Shown here piece after piece: positions 38,476 through 46,513 of a stretch of DNA of 64,000 bases. The DNA is from Streptomyces sp. Ag109_O5-1 (GTDB taxonomy: Bacteria > Actinomycetota > Actinomycetes > Streptomycetales > Streptomycetaceae). Each line of letters starts with the position of its first letter. Position 1 is the first letter of the stretch. The notes beneath the pieces are model-generated. The model was not told the origin of the DNA, did not search any database, and worked only from the letters and a program-made list of their open reading frames with translations. The position numbers and the translations under genes are program-made. The DNA lies in the NCBI RefSeq assembly GCF_003814875.1, contig NZ_RKQF01000001.1, positions 1,612,001-1,676,000 on the forward strand, written 5' to 3'.

Positions 38476-39168
38476 ATGAAAACTATGGAAACTAAATCAG
38501 TTTCAAAAGTTTCCGACCCCGACAGGCAGCGCGCCGAGGCGATCGCGGAGGCAGCCGGCCGGCTGTTCTTCGCGCCGGGCTCCGCGCGGGTGAGCATGGA
38601 CGATCTCGCGCGTGAGCTCGGCATGAGCAAGAAGACGATCTACCGGCACTTCCCGGACAAGGGCAGCCTGCTGACCGCAGTGCTGGACCGGCAGTTCGCG
38701 GCGGTGGAGCGCACGCTGGTGGCGGCGGCCGAGGACGTGGAAGGGCAGCCGTTCGATCGGCGGGTCCAGCGTTTCCTGATCGCGGCGGGCACCGAACTCG
38801 GGCGGATCGGCGCGGCACAGCTCGCCACGGGGCGCGGCGGCGACGCGATGCTGCGCCAGTACGTGGAACAACGTGTGGACGCGGTGATCTACCGGCGTAT
38901 CGACGAACTGTTCCGGGACGGCCACCAGCGGGGACTGCTGTCGGCACCGCCCGAGCTGCTCGGTGAGATCACCCGAGGCGCCCTGGAGCGGCTGTTCACC
39001 TCCCGGCTGCCGTACGAACTGGACTGGACCGCGGCGGATCTGCTGCGGGCGACCGTGGACACCGTGTTGTACGGGGCGATCCGCCCCAACGGCCCCGCGA
39101 TCGAAGACGAACGACTCGGGGCGGTCATTCCGACGGCCCGCGACGATGAAAAGGAGGTGAACCCATGA
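38476..39168 (+). CDS. TetR-family regulator
   Basis: This 230-aa regulator has an N-terminal helix-turn-helix at about 25-60 (VSMDDLARELGMSKKTIYRHFPDKGSLL) and a helical C-terminus. It starts at ATG 38476 or 38485; no other start lies before the conserved domain. A palindrome GAAACT-N5-AGTTTC overlaps the start codons, suggesting tight autorepression. It overlaps the following dehydrogenase gene by four bases (ATGA), so the pair is co-translated. It lies 88 bp after the thiolase on the same strand. Confidence 0.87.
   Translation: MKTMETKSVSKVSDPDRQRAEAIAEAAGRLFFAPGSARVSMDDLARELGMSKKTIYRHFPDKGSLLTAVLDRQFAAVERTLVAAAEDVEGQPFDRRVQRFLIAAGTELGRIGAAQLATGRGGDAMLRQYVEQRVDAVIYRRIDELFRDGHQRGLLSAPPELLGEITRGALERLFTSRLPYELDWTAADLLRATVDTVLYGAIRPNGPAIEDERLGAVIPTARDDEKEVNP
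38487..38514. promoter_or_regulatory. Inverted repeat over the tetR start, candidate autoregulatory operator
   Basis: GAAACT (38488-38493)-N5-AGTTTC (38499-38504) is followed by a second AGTTTCC (38508-38514), so GGAAACT also pairs with the outer copy. It is A/T-rich in a G/C-rich context and lies within the first codons. Confidence 0.5.
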
Positions 39169-39920
39169 CCGGGACGACCGGCAGGGTGGCACTGGTGACA
39201 GGGGCCAGCAGCGGAATCGGTGCGGCCACCGCGCGCCTTCTGGCCGCGCGTGGCATGCGCGTCGTGGTCAACTACCTCAGCAGCGCCAAGGCGGCCGGGG
39301 AGGTGGTGGCCGACATCGAGACCGCCGGTGGCCAGGCCATGGCCGTGCAGGCCGACGTGCGCGAGGTGGCGGCGGTCGAGAGCCTGGTGGAGCGGGTCGG
39401 GGCCGCATGGGGCGGCATCGACGTGCTCGTGCACAACGCACTGATCCCGTACGCGGTCAAGTCGTTCCAGGACATGACGTGGGACGAGCTGGGCGGCAAG
39501 ATCGACGCCGAGATGCACGCGGCCTTCGCGGTCACCAAGGCCGTCCTGCCCGCCATGACCGAACAGGGCTGGGGACGCATCGTCTATCTCGGTACCGGCC
39601 TCAGCCGCCGGCCCCGGAAGGGCATGATCGCACTGGGCACGTCCAAGGCCGCACTGGAGCAGTTCGCCCGATACCTCGCCCAGGAACTGGCACCACAGGG
39701 CATCACGGTCAATGTCGTCGCCCCCGGCCCGGTGGAGACCCGCACCGCCGATGACGTGCTCGACGACGCGACGAGGCGGCAGCAGGTGGCGGCCACGCCC
39801 CTGGGCCGCCTGGCCCACCCGGCCGACGTCGCCCAAGCGGTCGCCTTCTACGCCGGGGAGGACAACGCGTTCATGACGGGCACCACGGCCGCGGTCAACG
39901 GCGGACTGGCCATGTACTGA
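39165..39920 (+). CDS. Short-chain dehydrogenase-like protein without catalytic tyrosine
   Basis: This 251-aa classical SDR fold has cofactor motif VTGASSGIGAATA, a structural NAL in place of NNAG, and PGPVETR after the active site. At the Tyr-x-x-x-Lys position it reads LGTSK: Leu157 replaces Tyr, while Lys161 is kept. The preceding Ser region is YLGTGLSRRP. Either another residue acts as acid/base or the protein is a non-reductive member. Its ATG overlaps the tetR stop. The role is unknown; co-translation with a TetR suggests it handles the regulator's ligand. A 10-bp hairpin follows. Confidence 0.85.
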   Translation: MTGTTGRVALVTGASSGIGAATARLLAARGMRVVVNYLSSAKAAGEVVADIETAGGQAMAVQADVREVAAVESLVERVGAAWGGIDVLVHNALIPYAVKSFQDMTWDELGGKIDAEMHAAFAVTKAVLPAMTEQGWGRIVYLGTGLSRRPRKGMIALGTSKAALEQFARYLAQELAPQGITVNVVAPGPVETRTADDVLDDATRRQQVAATPLGRLAHPADVAQAVAFYAGEDNAFMTGTTAAVNGGLAMY

Positions 39921-39960
39921 CGCCTCGCCGACGCCCCGGCGCACGGGGCCGTTCGGTCCC

Positions 39961-39983
39961 GGTCCGGCCGACGGCCGGACCGT
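39961..39983 (+). terminator. Terminator after the tetR-SDR pair
   Basis: CGGTCCGGCC-GAC-GGCCGGACCG: a perfect 10-bp stem with a 3-nt loop, 40 bp beyond the SDR stop. Confidence 0.75.
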
Positions 39984-40081
39984 ATCCGGTACACCGTCAC
40001 CCGAGCCCGGAAGCCCGGATACCCGCGGCGCCCGTAACGGGTCCGGCCGCACGACGGTGACACGATCAAGGACAAGCACTC

Positions 40082-40960
40082 ATGCACACGATCGATCTTG
40101 CCTACGTCGGACGGGGCCTGCACGAAGAACTGGCCGCCTACATCGCCGACCAGGAGGACTTCTACGCCGACGAGGGCGTCCACGTCGCGCTGCGCGACGG
40201 TTGCACCTGGGACGAGGAACGGCTGCGCCGCTGCGCCACCATCGGGCTCGGCCGGGCACTGCTGTCCCGGCTGACCGACGGCACTCCCTGGGTCGGGCTC
40301 AACGTCAACACCCACCGGCCGCTGTTCTGGTTCCTCGCCCGCTCCGGCCTGACCTCCCTGTCCGACCTGGCCGGCCGGCGGCTGGCGGTGCACGCCCCGC
40401 ACACCGCGCCGGGGTGCTTCACCAGGATCGTGCTGCGCAGGGCAGGCCTCGACCCGGACCGTGACATCAAGACCGTCGTCCGCCCGCCCGGCGACTACGG
40501 CATGGACCTGCGCCGGCTGCGCGAGGGCGAGATCGACGCCGCGCTGGTCGGCAGCACCATGGCACCGGAGGCGGTGGCCGCCGAGCACGGCTGGCACCTA
40601 CTGGCCTGGATGGGAGACCACTTCCAGATCCCCACCGTGGGCCTGGCCGTCGACCCCACCTACACCGATCCGGACGGCCCCGCGGTCCAGGCCGTCCTCC
40701 GGGCGCACCGGCGCGCCCTGCAGGTGATCCACAACGACCCCGACACCACGGTGCGGCACATCCAGACATTCCTTGGCGGGCACACCGCGGACGAGGCCCG
40801 AGCTCACTACAAGACGTTCATCGCACCGCATTTCACTATCGACGGCCAAGCGGATCTGGCCGTCGGCGACAGGGCGATCACCGCAGTCGCCGCCGAACTC
40901 GGCGTCCCCGCCACCGTCACCGCGGCCGAGTTCTACCGCACGGCAACCACCACGTCCTAG
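40082..40960 (+). CDS. NMT1/THI5-like substrate-binding-fold protein, cytoplasmic
   Basis: This 292-aa protein has the periplasmic-binding-protein fold of the NitT/TauT-NMT1 group: [39 protein letters not shown] and [12 protein letters not shown] are visible in pieces. No signal peptide, lipobox or membrane helix is present, and no ABC partner is nearby, so it is unlikely to be a normal importer subunit. It may be an enzyme or sensor with this fold. Its stop codon TAG (40958-40960) is part of the CTAG target duplication of the downstream IS701 element, so insertion left the reading frame unchanged. Confidence 0.75.
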   Translation: MHTIDLAYVGRGLHEELAAYIADQEDFYADEGVHVALRDGCTWDEERLRRCATIGLGRALLSRLTDGTPWVGLNVNTHRPLFWFLARSGLTSLSDLAGRRLAVHAPHTAPGCFTRIVLRRAGLDPDRDIKTVVRPPGDYGMDLRRLREGEIDAALVGSTMAPEAVAAEHGWHLLAWMGDHFQIPTVGLAVDPTYTDPDGPAVQAVLRAHRRALQVIHNDPDTTVRHIQTFLGGHTADEARAHYKTFIAPHFTIDGQADLAVGDRAITAVAAELGVPATVTAAEFYRTATTTS

Positions 40961-42402
40961 TAGGGCTTGGTCGGATTCGTAGTGGTGTGGGTATGTCGCG
41001 GTGGCAGGTGGGGCAGGCGCCGGTCCAGGTGGCGAGGAGGGTCTGCAGTTTGCGGACCACTTGGTAGAGGCTCAGTCCTGCGCCGCGCCTTTTGGGTCTT
41101 GTGCCAGTCGTCGCAGGGTGCAGAAGGCGTGGGCGGCGGAGACGAGGGTGACGTGGTGGTGCCAGCCGCTCCAGGTGCGGCCCTCGAAGTGGGCCAGTCC
41201 CAGGGCCTGTTTCATCTCGCGGTAGTCGTGCTCGATGCGCCAGCGCAGCTTGGCGAGCCGCACCAGAGTGGCCAGCGGCATGCCGGAGGGCAGGTTCGCC
41301 AGCCAGAACTGCACCGGTTCGGGTTCGGTGGCGGGCCACTCGGCCAGGAGCCATCGCTCGGGCAGTTCCGGCCCGTCGGTGGCCTGGCGGATACCGCGTC
41401 CGGCTGGGCGCACGCGCAGGGCGACGAACCGCGAGTGCATGCGTTTGAAGCCGCTTCGGCTCTTGCCCGGCCGGGAGCCTTCCCGCCAGGACACCGGCCT
41501 CGCAGCCGCTCGCCCGGCCGCGATGACAAGGTCTTTCATGGTCTGAGCAGGCTCGGGATACTGCATTTTCGGTGGCCGGCCGGTGCCCGCGTAGGCGGGC
41601 TGGACGGGCCGGGAGTCGGCCGGATGAGCGGTGTGACGAGACGAAATTCCCACCGCGTAGGGCAGCTTGCGTTCTTCCAGGCCGTGGCGGAAGGCGCCGG
41701 CATCCCCGTATCCGGCGTCCGCGACGACCAAGGGGATGTCGATGTCCCACGACCGGGTCTCGTCGATCATGTCCAGGGCCAGCTGCCACTTCTCCACATG
41801 CCCCACCTGGGCGGGAATGCCGCAGCGGCCCCGGCGGGCGACCTTGTCCGAGTCTGCCTCCGGGGAGGCAGGATCCCAGGATGCGGGCACGAACAGCCGC
41901 CAGTTCACCGCGGCCGAGGCATGATCCCGGGCCAGATGCAGCGACACCCCGACCTGGCATTTGGTGACCTTGCCCGCGGTCCCGGTGTACTGCCGCGACA
42001 CACACGCCGAGGCGTCCCCGTCCTTCAAAAAGCCGGTGTCATCAATGATCAGCGCTTCGGCCCCGATCACGTCCTGCATCCTCCAGGCCAGGCGGGCCCG
42101 CACATGCGAGGGATCCCACGGGCTGGAGGTGATGAAGTGCGCCAACGCCTGACGGTTGCCGTCCTCACCGAGGCGGGCCGCCATCGGCTCCACCGACTTG
42201 CGCCGCCCCTCCAGCAACAGCCCGCGCACATACGCCTGCCCCCACCGCCGCTGATCCGCACGGAAGAACCCGTCGAACAACTCAGCCGCGAACGCCTCCA
42301 AGTCCTCCCGGACCAAGGCCATCTCCTCAGGTGTCACACCACCCCAACGACCCCAAACCACCAACAGACACCCCACTCACCAACACACCTGACCAAGCAC
42401 TA
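40961..42402 (-). mobile_element. IS701-family insertion sequence, complete
   Basis: Imperfect terminal repeats face each other: TAGGGCTTGGTCGG at 40961-40974, and at the other end (reverse complement) TAGTGCTTGGTCAG. CTAG directly flanks both sides (40957-40960 and 42403-42406). A 4-bp YTAR-type duplication is characteristic of IS701. The element is 1442 bp long with one transposase gene on the minus strand. Intact ends and duplication indicate a fairly recent insertion. Confidence 0.88.
41072..42337 (-). CDS. IS701-family DDE transposase
   Basis: This ~421-aa transposase has DDE-region blocks ALIIDDTGFLKDGDAS, VVADAGYGDAGAFRHGL and LRWRIEHDYREMKQALGL, with FEGRTWSGWHHHVTL near the end. The start at GTG 42337 or ATG 42322 gives the usual N-terminus (LEAFAAELFDGFFRADQR). 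The product ends LAQDPKGAAQD. In another frame just beyond, SLYQVVRKLQTLLATWTGAC and PTCH read as a natural-looking extension. Either a frameshift has cut the C-terminus or the extension is a separate relic. Confidence 0.88.
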   Translation of the reverse strand: MTPEEMALVREDLEAFAAELFDGFFRADQRRWGQAYVRGLLLEGRRKSVEPMAARLGEDGNRQALAHFITSSPWDPSHVRARLAWRMQDVIGAEALIIDDTGFLKDGDASACVSRQYTGTAGKVTKCQVGVSLHLARDHASAAVNWRLFVPASWDPASPEADSDKVARRGRCGIPAQVGHVEKWQLALDMIDETRSWDIDIPLVVADAGYGDAGAFRHGLEERKLPYAVGISSRHTAHPADSRPVQPAYAGTGRPPKMQYPEPAQTMKDLVIAAGRAAARPVSWREGSRPGKSRSGFKRMHSRFVALRVRPAGRGIRQATDGPELPERWLLAEWPATEPEPVQFWLANLPSGMPLATLVRLAKLRWRIEHDYREMKQALGLAHFEGRTWSGWHHHVTLVSAAHAFCTLRRLAQDPKGAAQD

Positions 42403-42456
42403 CTAGTGAGGTCCCGGTTCGCCGAGCAGGGTGAGGGCCTTGTCCAGAACGGCCAT
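42403..42456 (-). pseudogene. Possible N-terminal stub of an IclR-type regulator
   Basis: ATG 42456 reads MAVLDKALTLLGEPGPH then TAG. The first 11 residues look like the N-terminus of IclR-family regulators, and the stub is divergent from the dehydrogenase gene, where a regulator would be expected. The stop falls in the CTAG beside the IS, but sequence on the far side of the IS does not continue the frame. Truncation would therefore predate or accompany the rearrangement. It is very short and tentative. Confidence 0.25.
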
Positions 42457-42556
42457 GGCCGTATCGTTGTCTCATTCTTCGGCCCTACAAACGCTCTGCT
42501 TTTCAGCTACATTGACGAATGAGTCACGGGGGAATCGAAGGTGACGGGGGCTTGAC

Positions 42557-43525
42557 GTGGACGTGCGGCGCGTCGAAAACCGGGAGCGCGCCGTGGTGCT
42601 GGTGGACCCGGCGCTCGCGGAGCCCGTGCTCGAAACGCTGGAGAAGACCACCGGCCGGACGGTCGAACGCTATACCGAGACGGCCTCGCGCGATCTTGAC
42701 GCCCACGTCGCCTCTGACGTTCCCATCATCTACGTGGGCCCCGATCTTCCCGAATCCCTCCGCTCAGAACGGCTGCTGTGGTTCCACAGCACCAACGCCG
42801 GGATCGACGCACTGCTGCGTTCCGGCGCCTGGCCGGCCGGGGCGCTGCTCACCCGCACGGTGGGGGGTATGGGTGAAAGGATCGCGGAGTACGTCCTCGC
42901 CTGGATCCTCGCGGAGTGCCAGAACGTCCCGGCCTTTCTCGCCCAGCAGCAGCGCGCCGAGTGGCGACGTTTGCCCTCCGAACTCGCTGCAGGGCAAACG
43001 GCCTTGGTTTACGGTGCCGGACGCATCGGCACGCGCGTCAGCACTTTGTTGCGCGGCTGCGGCATCCCCACTGTAGGCGTGGCCCGCACAGCCCGCGCCG
43101 GTGAAGCCGGGGTCGACGAGACGGTGGCCGTCGATACGGCCGACGCGATGCTTGGCCAGGCTCGCTGGGTCGTGTCCACTCTGCCGCTGACACCGGAGAC
43201 AGAGGCCTTCTTCGGCCCTGACAGGTTCGCCGCCATGCGCGGAGCCACCTTCATCAACACCGGTCGCGGCGCCACAGTAGACCTCCATGCCCTCGCTGCC
43301 TCGCTCGACAGCGGCGCGTTGCGCGCGGCTGTACTCGACGTACTGCCCGAGGAGCCGCCCCGACCCGACGACGCGGTCTGGCGTTTGCCGCGCACCGTGA
43401 TCACCTCGCACTCCGCGGGCATCACCGCGGCAGACGATGTGTGCACCGACTTCGCAGCCTGCTGGGCGGCGCTGAGTGAGGGGCGTACTCCCGAACTCGC
43501 TGTGGCACCCGCTCGCGGCTACTGA
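42557..43525 (+). CDS. D-2-hydroxyacid dehydrogenase family protein
   Basis: This 322-aa NAD(P)-dependent 2-hydroxyacid dehydrogenase has a Rossmann motif YGAGRIGTRVSTLLRGCG, a GMGERIAEYVLAWIL substrate-domain helix, the catalytic Arg in FINTGRGATVD, and the catalytic His in ITSHSAG. GTG 42557 is chosen. It is the first gene of the operon that continues 36 bp later with the TIR protein. A role reducing a 2-keto acid or supplying an oxidised/reduced cofactor ratio is possible. Its link to the TIR/RyR genes is based on position only. Confidence 0.88.
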   Translation: MDVRRVENRERAVVLVDPALAEPVLETLEKTTGRTVERYTETASRDLDAHVASDVPIIYVGPDLPESLRSERLLWFHSTNAGIDALLRSGAWPAGALLTRTVGGMGERIAEYVLAWILAECQNVPAFLAQQQRAEWRRLPSELAAGQTALVYGAGRIGTRVSTLLRGCGIPTVGVARTARAGEAGVDETVAVDTADAMLGQARWVVSTLPLTPETEAFFGPDRFAAMRGATFINTGRGATVDLHALAASLDSGALRAAVLDVLPEEPPRPDDAVWRLPRTVITSHSAGITAADDVCTDFAACWAALSEGRTPELAVAPARGY

Positions 43526-43561
43526 AAACTTGCCCGCCCTCCTTGACCTAGGGGACCACCC

Positions 43562-46513
43562 ATGCAACCGCATAACGGCGCCCGGCGCTTGGAAGACAGC
43601 TGGACGCTGACTGCCGGAGGCGAGGTGATCACACGCGTTGCCTGGTCGCCGCAGGGGGATCTTCTCGCCATGCCCACGCAGTCCGGCGCGGTCCACCTGA
43701 GCACCCTGGAGGGTGTGGTGCGGGCGAGCCACACCGTCTCACACAAAGCGCTGTGGACCGCGGCATGGCACGGTGATGGCCGCCAATTGGCACTCGCCGG
43801 GCGGGACAACACCGTACACGTCATCGATCCGGTCACCGGTGTGGAGGAACTCACGTTGGCCGGCCACATCGACGACGTACACAGCGTCGGCTGGGCTGCG
43901 GAGCACACGCTGATTTACTCCGTCAGCTATGACGGCACCCTGCGGGTGTGGTCCGCCGAGGACGGCAGCGAGATACGTACCATCCCTGCCCACCGGGGGC
44001 GCATCGAGGACGCTCTGTGGAACCGGGACGACAGGCTGGCCTACACTGCGGGACGCGACGGCCTGCTGCGTGCCTGGGACCTCGAAACCGGGGACATGGC
44101 CCGTGAGGTCACCGCCCACCAAGGCTTCGTGCTGCGGGTGATCGACAACCCGACCACAGCCGTGCTGCTCACCGCTTCGAGCGACGGCACCGTGCGGGTC
44201 TGGGACCGCCGCGAACTGCGGCTGCTGCACACAGTGCAAGGCATCACGGGAACCCCGCACGATCTTTCGCTGTCCCCAGACGGTCGGTTGCTCGCTGTGC
44301 AGGACGACCGAACCCACCTGTGGATCTACCGCGCCGACAGTATGGAGCTCCTCGACGTCGTCGAGGATGTCGCCGACCATCACCACTGGTACGGCAGCGC
44401 TAGGTTCCACCCCACGCTGCCGCATCTGGCCAGCACAGGCGGCGAAGACCGGGTGCTCACCCTCCGCACCTATGACACCACCCTCGTCGATCGCCTGGCA
44501 GCCGAGTCCGGCGCCGCCCGCTATGCGAACTGCCGGGTGGCCCTGCTGGGCAACACCGGCGTCGGCAAGACGGCCCTGAGCCGTGCTCTGTGCGGCAAGG
44601 ACTTCCGCGCCACCGAGTCGACCCACGGCACCCGGATTTCGCTCATGGACCGCAGTGTCGTCGACGACCACCTCGGCTCTGTCGTGCGTGAGGTCTTCCT
44701 GTGGGACTTCGCGGGCCAGTCGGTCTACCGGCTCGTGCAGCCTGTGGAAGCCGTCGGCATCGAGGTCGCCCTGCTGGTCTTGGACAATCGCAATGTCAGC
44801 GACCCCCTTGGCGAGATCCGTGAGTGGGAGACTCTCCTGCGCCTGGGTTCCCCTTCCGGAGGTGGCCCAAAGCGCATTGTCGTCATCGCCCGTGCCGACC
44901 GCGGCGGTCTCAGCCTGGACCTGCTGTCCGACGAGGGCGAGGAGGAGATCCTGCGGTACCTCAGCACCGTGCAGACCAGCGCCAGAGACGGTACAAACAT
45001 CCCGGCGCTGCGTGACCTGATCCTCGGTGCCATCGACTGGGACACCGTGCCGACGCTGACTTCCAACACGCGCTTCCAGCAGTTGCGTTCCTACGTGCTC
45101 CAGCAGGCGACCGCGGGCCGCGTGATGGGACAGACCCGCGCCTTGTACCGGGAGTTCTGCCAGTCCTGCGCCCGTTCGGACCTGCCCGAACCGACTCTCG
45201 ACGAGTTCCGCACCCTGCTGGCCGGCCTCGACACCGAGGGCCTGCTGCGTCGGCTGCGCTTCGGTGACCTCGTCCTCCTGCAGCCCACCATCGTCGGTGC
45301 CTACGCCTCCATGCTGGTGATAGCCGCTCAGCAAGTAGCCGACGGCAGCGGCACTTTGACAGAGGACGACGTGCTGGCACTGCGCATCCCGCTCCTGGAG
45401 CACGACAGGGTCGCCGACCGGGAGCACGAGGAGGACATCATGCACGCCGCGATAGAGGAGTTGCTCTCCAGCGGTGCGCTGTTACGCGACGAAACGCGGG
45501 GACTGCTGCGCTTCCCGAGCGCCGTCCGGCGCCGCGCGGAGGACTCCGTGTGGCGGGGGCTGAAGGGGCGAACAGTGTTGCGCACTCGGGCACTGACCGA
45601 CCACGCGTACGCCTCCGTCGTAGGCGCGCTTCTGTTCTCCGGACTGTTCACCGACTGCGAGTTGTGGGCCTCGCGGGCTCGCTTCGCCCGGCCGCTCGGC
45701 GGTTCCTCATGGATCTCTGTGCACCCGGACAGCAGGGCCCGAATACGGTTCGAGCTGCGTCACGACACCGGCGTCAGTGACGCCGAGTGCGCACTGTTCG
45801 AGGAGCTGTGCAGATCCCAAGCCGGCCGCCACGCGGTGGGTGAGGCGGTGGACGTCGTGGAACAACCCATCTGCGACGAGTGCGGCACGGCTGTCAGCGC
45901 GCAGCAACGACAGCGGCGCACGGAGCGCGGTTTCGACTGGATCACCTGCGGGGTCTGCGACAGACGCGTGGAACTGGGCGGTACGGGGAAGCCATTGAAC
46001 CGGCCCGCCGAAGTCCGGGCCATCGAGAGCGCGGCCTCGCACACCCGCACGGCTGCCCTGCACTCCGCCGAGTTCACCCTGAAGGAGAAGCGACAGCTGT
46101 ATGACGTATTCATCTCCTACAGCCGCGAGGACGAGGGAGTGGCGGTCCTGCTTGCGCAACGACTCCGGGAAGAGGGCATCCGGCCCTGGATCGATCTGTG
46201 GGAGACCTCGCCCGGAACCCCCTGGGTCGCCGCGATCCAGGAGCAACTGGAGACCATGCCGTGCGCGGCAGTGTTGGTCGGGCCGAGCGGGGTGGGACCC
46301 TGGCAGAAGGATGAGGTGTGGTTCGTGCTGCAGGAGTTCCTGGGGCGTCGCTGCCCCATCATTCCTGTGTTGCTCCAGGGGGCCAAGCTTCCCGTGATGC
46401 CGCCGCTGCTGCGCAACCTCCAAGCTGTCGACTTCAACAGGGAACTGCCCGATCCCATGCATCTGTTGCTATGGGGTATCACAGGGATCCGACCGGAGGA
46501 GAGGACCGCATGA
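43562..46513 (+). CDS. WD40-GTPase-zinc ribbon-TIR multidomain protein
   Basis: This 983-aa protein has clear domain order. Residues ~20-320 are seven or so WD40-like blades (repeats ending DGTLRVWS, DGLLRAWD, DGTVRVWD). Then comes a Ras/Roc-like GTPase with P-loop GNTGVGKT (330-337), switch-II WDFAGQ (381-386), an NKxD-like RADR (~445) and TSARDG (~471). Next is a winged-helix-like region (~500-720), then a four-cysteine zinc ribbon (Cys771, 774, 796, 799), and a C-terminal TIR domain from Tyr847 (YDVFISYSRED) to about 965. Glu918 in PWQKDEVW is a candidate NADase glutamate. Codon 641 (45482-45484) is TTA. TIR domains of this kind often cleave NAD+ in bacterial immunity; here the GTPase and propeller would be sensor and switch. 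The activity is inferred. Confidence 0.88.
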   Translation: MQPHNGARRLEDSWTLTAGGEVITRVAWSPQGDLLAMPTQSGAVHLSTLEGVVRASHTVSHKALWTAAWHGDGRQLALAGRDNTVHVIDPVTGVEELTLAGHIDDVHSVGWAAEHTLIYSVSYDGTLRVWSAEDGSEIRTIPAHRGRIEDALWNRDDRLAYTAGRDGLLRAWDLETGDMAREVTAHQGFVLRVIDNPTTAVLLTASSDGTVRVWDRRELRLLHTVQGITGTPHDLSLSPDGRLLAVQDDRTHLWIYRADSMELLDVVEDVADHHHWYGSARFHPTLPHLASTGGEDRVLTLRTYDTTLVDRLAAESGAARYANCRVALLGNTGVGKTALSRALCGKDFRATESTHGTRISLMDRSVVDDHLGSVVREVFLWDFAGQSVYRLVQPVEAVGIEVALLVLDNRNVSDPLGEIREWETLLRLGSPSGGGPKRIVVIARADRGGLSLDLLSDEGEEEILRYLSTVQTSARDGTNIPALRDLILGAIDWDTVPTLTSNTRFQQLRSYVLQQATAGRVMGQTRALYREFCQSCARSDLPEPTLDEFRTLLAGLDTEGLLRRLRFGDLVLLQPTIVGAYASMLVIAAQQVADGSGTLTEDDVLALRIPLLEHDRVADREHEEDIMHAAIEELLSSGALLRDETRGLLRFPSAVRRRAEDSVWRGLKGRTVLRTRALTDHAYASVVGALLFSGLFTDCELWASRARFARPLGGSSWISVHPDSRARIRFELRHDTGVSDAECALFEELCRSQAGRHAVGEAVDVVEQPICDECGTAVSAQQRQRRTERGFDWITCGVCDRRVELGGTGKPLNRPAEVRAIESAASHTRTAALHSAEFTLKEKRQLYDVFISYSREDEGVAVLLAQRLREEGIRPWIDLWETSPGTPWVAAIQEQLETMPCAAVLVGPSGVGPWQKDEVWFVLQEFLGRRCPIIPVLLQGAKLPVMPPLLRNLQAVDFNRELPDPMHLLLWGITGIRPEERTA

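Noticed and set aside
42331..42522. Plus-strand frame over the IS701 end
   Set aside because: It starts inside the IS and has no ribosome-binding site or family.
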